Positions 60,210-64,000 of a DNA stretch of 64,000 nt are shown piece by piece; within the stretch, counting starts at the first letter, position 1; each line of letters begins with the position of its first letter. The DNA comes from Dielma fastidiosa (GTDB lineage Bacteria > Bacillota_I > Bacilli_A > Erysipelotrichales > Erysipelotrichaceae). The notes under the pieces are model-generated. The model did no database searches and was not told the origin of the DNA. It was given only the letters and a program-made list of their open reading frames with translations. A program made the translations under genes and the position numbers. Where the stretch lies: positions 62,001 to 126,000 of the forward strand of contig NZ_HE578923.1 of the NCBI RefSeq assembly GCF_000313565.1. Direction: 5' to 3'.

Positions 60210-62522
60210 ATGAACAAAGAGAAATTTAGATTCACAGGTTTATCAGCGGCTGAAGTTACACAGCGGGAAAATGAAAATAAGGTCAATGTGGAAATCCGTC
60301 CGGAATCAAAAACGATCAAGGATATCTGCAAGGATAATATCTTTACATATTTTAATCTGATCTTTTGTATACTGGCCTTGATATTAATCGCTGCCAGGTC
60401 TTTTCATAATATGCTGTTTATGTTTGTGGTTGTCATTAACACATCCATTGGTATTATTCAGGAAATTCGAGCCAAGAAAACCTTAGATGCCCTGCGGCTC
60501 GTTTCAGCGCCTAAGGCCCATGTGATCCGTGATGGTGAATTACAGGAAATCAATGCGCATGCGCTGGTGCTTGATGATCTGGTGGTGTTTGAGGCAGGAA
60601 ATCAGATTTATGCGGATGCCCAAATTGTGGAGGGACAGCTTGAAGTAAATGAAAGCTTGCTGACTGGTGAGGCAGACGCGCTGGTTAAAAAGGCGGGCGA
60701 TGAGCTTTTGAGCGGCAGTTTTGTGATCAGCGGTCAATGCAGTGCCCGTTTGATTCGTGTCGGCGCCGATGCCTATGCATCACGGTTGATTAAAGAAGCC
60801 AGTAAAAGTAAAGTCGTTCAGTCAGAGATGATGACATCGCTGAGAAAGCTTGTTAAGGGAATTGGTATCGCGATTATTCCAATTGGCGTGCTGATGTTTC
60901 TTAAGCAGACTTGGCTGCTGCATCAGGACTTTTCGCAATCCGCGGTTTCAGTAGTAGCGGCACTGATTGGAATGATTCCCGAAGGCTTGGTGCTGCTGAC
61001 CAGTGTGGCGCTGGCTCTTTCAATTCTGCGCTTGGCGAAACGTCAGACTGTGGTTCATGAGCTATACTGCATAGAAACACTGGCACGGGTTGATGTGCTT
61101 TGTCTTGATAAAACGGGTACGATTACAGAAGGCAGTTTATTGTTAGAAAAAATTATCGCTTTGGATCATCATCCAGAGAAGCAGATTTTAGAAATATTAA
61201 ATGCCATGGCGCACAATACCTCAGATAATAACGCGACCGCGCAGGCTATCAAAGAATTTTTTAAGCATGATACCAGTGACTGGGTTAAGATTGATGAACA
61301 GCCCTTTTCTTCACAGCGCAAATTAAGCTCACTGACTTTTGAAGAGCATGGACGTTTTGTACTGGGAGCTTTTGAATATGTAATTCCTTCACTGGCTTCA
61401 AATTATACAGCTGAAATCAATCGTTATCTTGAAGAAGGACAGCGGGTTTTACTGCTTGCGAAGGAGGATGAGCCTTTGGCCTTTCTGCTTTTCTCAGATA
61501 AGATTCGTGATCATGCCAATGAGACATTAAGTTATTTTGAACAGCAGGGTGTTACCTTAAAGGTAATCTCCGGTGATAATCCGATTGCCGTAAGGCAGAT
61601 TGCCAGCCGTGCCGGAATTAAAGATGCGCATCGGATGGCAGATGCTTCTAAGCTTGATGATGAAGCCTTGATTCAGGCGGCTGAGGATACCGTTGTATTC
61701 GGCCGTGTTTCTCCGAAACAGAAAAAACTGCTGATTCAGACGTTGAAGCAGAATGGACATACAGTAGCGATGACTGGTGATGGCGTCAATGATATTTTAG
61801 CCATGAAGGAAGCCGATTGTTCGGTTGCGATGGCCAGCGGCAGTGAAGCGGCATCCCATGCGGCTCAGCTTGTTTTGCTTGATTCTGATTTTACGGTAAT
61901 GCCGAAGATTCTGGAAGAGGGAAGAAGGGTTATCAATAACATTCAGCGCTCTGCTTCTTTATTTCTGGTTAAGAATATTTATTCCTTTTTAGTCGCAGTC
62001 TTACTGATGTTTTTTGCTTTCCCATATCCATTTACACCGATTCAGCTGACGCTGATCAGTTCGCTGACCATCGGTATTCCTTCCTTCATTTTAGCGTTTG
62101 AGCCTTCTACCAGCCGCGTGCGCGGAAAGTTTATGGAAACCGTGCTGCTTAGGGCGCTGCCGGGCGGTTTAACCAATGTCACAATTATTATCGCGGCGGT
62201 GTGCGCGAGTATGATCATGGGGATTCCCAGCGACCATACCTCATATATCTGTATGGTAAGCGCCGGCACATGCGGTTTGTTGGTTTTGCTGGTTACATGT
62301 CTGCCGTTAAGTCAGATGCGTAAAATCCTTTTAGCTGTCATGGCCTCTTTATTTGTTGGCTTATCGATTTTATCACTGCCATACATCATTCAAACACCGA
62401 TGCGGTTAACATCCTTTATTTTGCTGGCTGTGCTGCTGGCGGCGATTCCTTTTATCCTGCGCGGATATACGCTGCTGATCCGGCGCATTGAAAAGCTTTA
62501 TCAAAGTAAAACAAAAAAATAA
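60210..62522 (+). CDS. P-type ATPase, probable divalent cation (calcium-like) pump
   Basis: A 770-residue P-type ATPase with about ten TM segments. Catalytic motifs: TGEA at 152-155, the phosphorylated Asp300 in CLDKTGT, GDGVND near 530 and the TM4 sequence GMIPEGLVLLT near 254-264. The IPEGL TM4 type is found in CtpE-like and other Bacillota pumps, often for calcium or magnesium; the metal cannot be fixed from sequence. There is no N-terminal heavy-metal domain. It appears monocistronic, with a -10 TATAAT near 60179. Confidence 0.9.
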   Translation: MNKEKFRFTGLSAAEVTQRENENKVNVEIRPESKTIKDICKDNIFTYFNLIFCILALILIAARSFHNMLFMFVVVINTSIGIIQEIRAKKTLDALRLVSAPKAHVIRDGELQEINAHALVLDDLVVFEAGNQIYADAQIVEGQLEVNESLLTGEADALVKKAGDELLSGSFVISGQCSARLIRVGADAYASRLIKEASKSKVVQSEMMTSLRKLVKGIGIAIIPIGVLMFLKQTWLLHQDFSQSAVSVVAALIGMIPEGLVLLTSVALALSILRLAKRQTVVHELYCIETLARVDVLCLDKTGTITEGSLLLEKIIALDHHPEKQILEILNAMAHNTSDNNATAQAIKEFFKHDTSDWVKIDEQPFSSQRKLSSLTFEEHGRFVLGAFEYVIPSLASNYTAEINRYLEEGQRVLLLAKEDEPLAFLLFSDKIRDHANETLSYFEQQGVTLKVISGDNPIAVRQIASRAGIKDAHRMADASKLDDEALIQAAEDTVVFGRVSPKQKKLLIQTLKQNGHTVAMTGDGVNDILAMKEADCSVAMASGSEAASHAAQLVLLDSDFTVMPKILEEGRRVINNIQRSASLFLVKNIYSFLVAVLLMFFAFPYPFTPIQLTLISSLTIGIPSFILAFEPSTSRVRGKFMETVLLRALPGGLTNVTIIIAAVCASMIMGIPSDHTSYICMVSAGTCGLLVLLVTCLPLSQMRKILLAVMASLFVGLSILSLPYIIQTPMRLTSFILLAVLLAAIPFILRGYTLLIRRIEKLYQSKTKK

Positions 62523-62527
62523 AATAT

Positions 62528-62560
62528 GACACAGGGGTGTCACAGTCATCACTTATAATA
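62528..62560 (+). promoter_or_regulatory. Palindrome and -10 upstream of the zinc-ribbon gene
   Basis: A perfect 6-bp inverted repeat TGACAC-AGGG-GTGTCA (62528-62543) lies just before a TATAAT (62555-62560), so it covers the -35 region. It looks like an operator bound by a dimeric regulator acting in or near the spacer, MerR-style. No such regulator is encoded in the window. Confidence 0.65.
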
Positions 62561-62589
62561 AGGGCATGAAAGAAAGTGAGGATATGAAA

Positions 62590-62844
62590 ATGAAATTTTG
62601 TCAATGCTGCGGTATGCCGATGGAAGGCGCTAATTATGGTAAGGAAAAGGATGGAACATTGAGTGAAGATTATTGTGAGTATTGTTATGCGGATGGTGAA
62701 TTCACTACTCAGTGCACAATGGATGAGATGATTGAACAATGTGTGCCATTCTGTGTTGAGGCTGATCCAACTATAACAGAGGAACAGGCAAGAGCTTCAA
62801 TGAAGGCATATTTTCCAACCTTGAAGCGATGGGCTTTGAAGTGA
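62590..62844 (+). CDS. Putative zinc ribbon protein
   Basis: An 84-residue protein. The N-terminal half holds paired Cys motifs (FCQCCGMPM and EDYCEYCYADGEF) of the putative zinc ribbon family PF12674; the rest is acidic and helical and ends PTLKRWALK. It sits ahead of a GyrI-like gene and overlaps it by 16 bases. Function is unknown; binding zinc or acting as an adapter for the sensor is possible. I start at ATG 62590, 8 bases after AGTGAGG; ATGs at 62566 and 62584 are too far or too close. Confidence 0.75.
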   Translation: MKFCQCCGMPMEGANYGKEKDGTLSEDYCEYCYADGEFTTQCTMDEMIEQCVPFCVEADPTITEEQARASMKAYFPTLKRWALK

Positions 62845-63479
62845 TTGTCGATTATAAGAAAAGCTGTAAAGACATTTATCTGCCCAAAACCGAGCCTTCG
62901 CTTATTACATTGACGCCTATCGCCTATGCGGCAGTGAAGGGCTCTGGTGATCCTAATACATCCAAGGCTTATAAAGAAGCCTTGGAATTGCTTTATGGTC
63001 TTTTGTATACGATTAAGATGAGCAAGCGCTCAGATCATTCATTTGCCGGTTATTTTGATTATGTCGTGCCGCCGCTGGAGGGCTTATGGGAGAATGGCGG
63101 TGAATTGAATGATGCTATCGATAAGCATCAGTTTGTCTGGATTTCGATGATCCGTCTGCCTGAATTTATCGACGCGCAAGCATTTGATCAGGCTGTCGAA
63201 ATGCTTCATGCAAAGAAACCCAAGCTTGATGTCAGTAAATTATTTTATAAGGTTTATGAGGAAGGACTCTGTGTGCAATGCATGCATTTGGGTTCCTATG
63301 ATGATGAACCGGCAACCTTAGCGAAAATGAACGCGTACCTTGAGGCTAATGGCTATTGTACTGATATTAATGAAACACGCTGGCATCATGAGATCTATCT
63401 CAGTGATCCGCGTAAGTGTACTTCAGATAAGCTGAAAACCGTTATCCGGCATCCAATCCGGAGTATGAAAGCAGAATAA
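62829..63479 (+). CDS. GyrI-like small-molecule-binding protein
   Basis: A 216-residue protein of the GyrI-like (SOUL/TipAS-type) fold: TPIAYAAVKGSGDPNTSKAYKE near residue 31, HSFAGYFDYVVPPLEGLWE near 69, and the C-terminal MHLGSYDDEPATLAKMNAY then HHEIYLSDPRK repeats. It has no DNA-binding domain, so it probably binds a drug-like or metabolite ligand, possibly sequestering it, or signals through another protein. It overlaps the zinc ribbon gene by 16 bases. Confidence 0.87.
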   Translation: MGFEVIVDYKKSCKDIYLPKTEPSLITLTPIAYAAVKGSGDPNTSKAYKEALELLYGLLYTIKMSKRSDHSFAGYFDYVVPPLEGLWENGGELNDAIDKHQFVWISMIRLPEFIDAQAFDQAVEMLHAKKPKLDVSKLFYKVYEEGLCVQCMHLGSYDDEPATLAKMNAYLEANGYCTDINETRWHHEIYLSDPRKCTSDKLKTVIRHPIRSMKAE

Positions 63480-63484
63480 GCACT

Positions 63485-63511
63485 AAAGAAGCAGCAATGC
63501 TTCTTTTTCTT
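63485..63511 (+). terminator. Intrinsic terminator
   Basis: Perfect 9-bp arms 63485-63493 and 63498-63506 with loop GCAA and a T-rich tail. Confidence 0.9.
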
Positions 63512-63588
63512 TACCGTAAAGATTATGCTGGGCAAAACAGCACCTAAAATATGTGGTCTATGGTATGCTTATGCCAAAGAGGGATCGT

Positions 63589-64000
63589 ATGAAAAAGTTA
63601 TGTCTTGGTTTGTTATGTATATTATGCGGCTGCGGGAGTATTAATGCTGTCGAAAGCGCCGCGCCCGCGCATGAGCTTAAGCTGATGATTGCCAGTGATC
63701 TGCATTATCAAAAGGAGCTGAGTTCTGTCAGTGCCTCGATTGTTGGCCAGATGGTCTATAATGATGAAATTGCCGATGCCTTATGTGAAACAGCGATTGA
63801 AAATCAGCCTGAGGCTTTGATATTGCTTGGCGATTTAAGCAATGTTGGCGCTTATGCCGATCATGAGCGGATGGCGGCAAAACTGGCGCGCGTCAAGGCA
63901 GCGGGTGTTGATGTTTATGTTGTGCCCGGCAATCATGATCTTCAGCAGTCTTCAGCGGCTGATTTTGAAAAAATATATGCTGACTTTGGTTTTAATCAGG
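63589..64000 (+). CDS. Metallophosphoesterase lipoprotein, 5' part (runs off the window)
   Basis: The first 137 residues are visible. A signal peptide MKKLCLGLLCILCGC ends in a lipoprotein-like Cys. The calcineurin-type motifs follow in order: ASDLHY (DxH), LLGDLSNV (GDxx) and VPGNHDL (GNHD). It is an extracytoplasmic phosphatase or phosphodiesterase attached to the membrane. The remainder, including the last His motifs, lies outside the window. Start ATG 63589 follows AAGAGGGAT. Confidence 0.9.
   Translation, partial: MKKLCLGLLCILCGCGSINAVESAAPAHELKLMIASDLHYQKELSSVSASIVGQMVYNDEIADALCETAIENQPEALILLGDLSNVGAYADHERMAAKLARVKAAGVDVYVVPGNHDLQQSSAADFEKIYADFGFNQ

Overview
The window is a 64 kb stretch of chromosome from a low-GC, Gram-positive, probably anaerobic gut-type bacterium of the Bacillota. 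Erysipelotrichia is my best guess, from overall protein style and gene content rather than any marker gene. Support for Bacillota comes from strong AGGAGG-type ribosome binding sites, tRNA genes that encode their CCA ends, intrinsic terminators after most operons, lactose/cellobiose-type and MurNAc-type PTS systems, YesM/YesN signalling and a CcpA-like cre site. No rRNA, CRISPR array, prophage or large conjugative element is visible. The only mobile-element gene is one TnpB-like gene.

Layout. 1-3052: end of an acyl carrier protein, a phosphotransacylase/butyrate kinase pair and an esterase. 3144-8045 (minus): ccdA, TlpA-like thioredoxin, secreted MsrAB and a YesMN two-component system, an extracytoplasmic methionine-repair locus. 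8693-17689: NhaC antiporter with a PatB-type lyase, a flavin reductase, small accessory genes, a TetR/MFS efflux unit with two palindromic operators, and a methyltransferase behind a leader-peptide attenuator. 17799-24539: G6PD, CBS-type pyrophosphatase, class I aldolase and a DUF2207 protein. 24600-26450: a TnpB-like element. 26618-30001 (minus): a response regulator/ABC/histidine kinase cassette. 30118-34537: hydrolases, a lone FakA-C domain, HAD and XRE genes and a CwlD-type amidase. 34601-40161: tRNA-Ala(CGC), tRNA-Ala(UGC), tRNA-Ile(GAU) and tRNA-Asn(GUU) between small metabolic genes and a MATE pump. 40284-43396: a c-di-GMP phosphodiesterase and a double-GntR regulator. 43428-48886 (minus): a MurNAc recycling operon (murQ, murP, mupG) with its RpiR regulator, then an acyltransferase behind a second possible leader-peptide attenuator. 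49323-51341: a DUF2871 gene, a small hydrophobic toxin-like ORF and a second MATE pump. 51424-60066: LacI regulator and an eight-gene PTS locus with two sulfatases, an esterase and a GH1 phospho-glycosidase. 60210-64000: P-type ATPase, zinc-ribbon/GyrI-like pair and a truncated metallophosphoesterase lipoprotein.

The most unusual items are: the attenuator at 16076-16222, where one RNA arm can pair with two alternative partners; the sulfatase-PTS operon, whose two sulfatases lack signal peptides, implying cytoplasmic desulfation of an imported phospho-sugar; the promoter, small ORF and terminator unit at 49619-49835, which resembles a type I toxin gene; a TnpB lineage without zinc ribbon or canonical third RuvC motif; and the second leader/terminator unit at 48728-48886.
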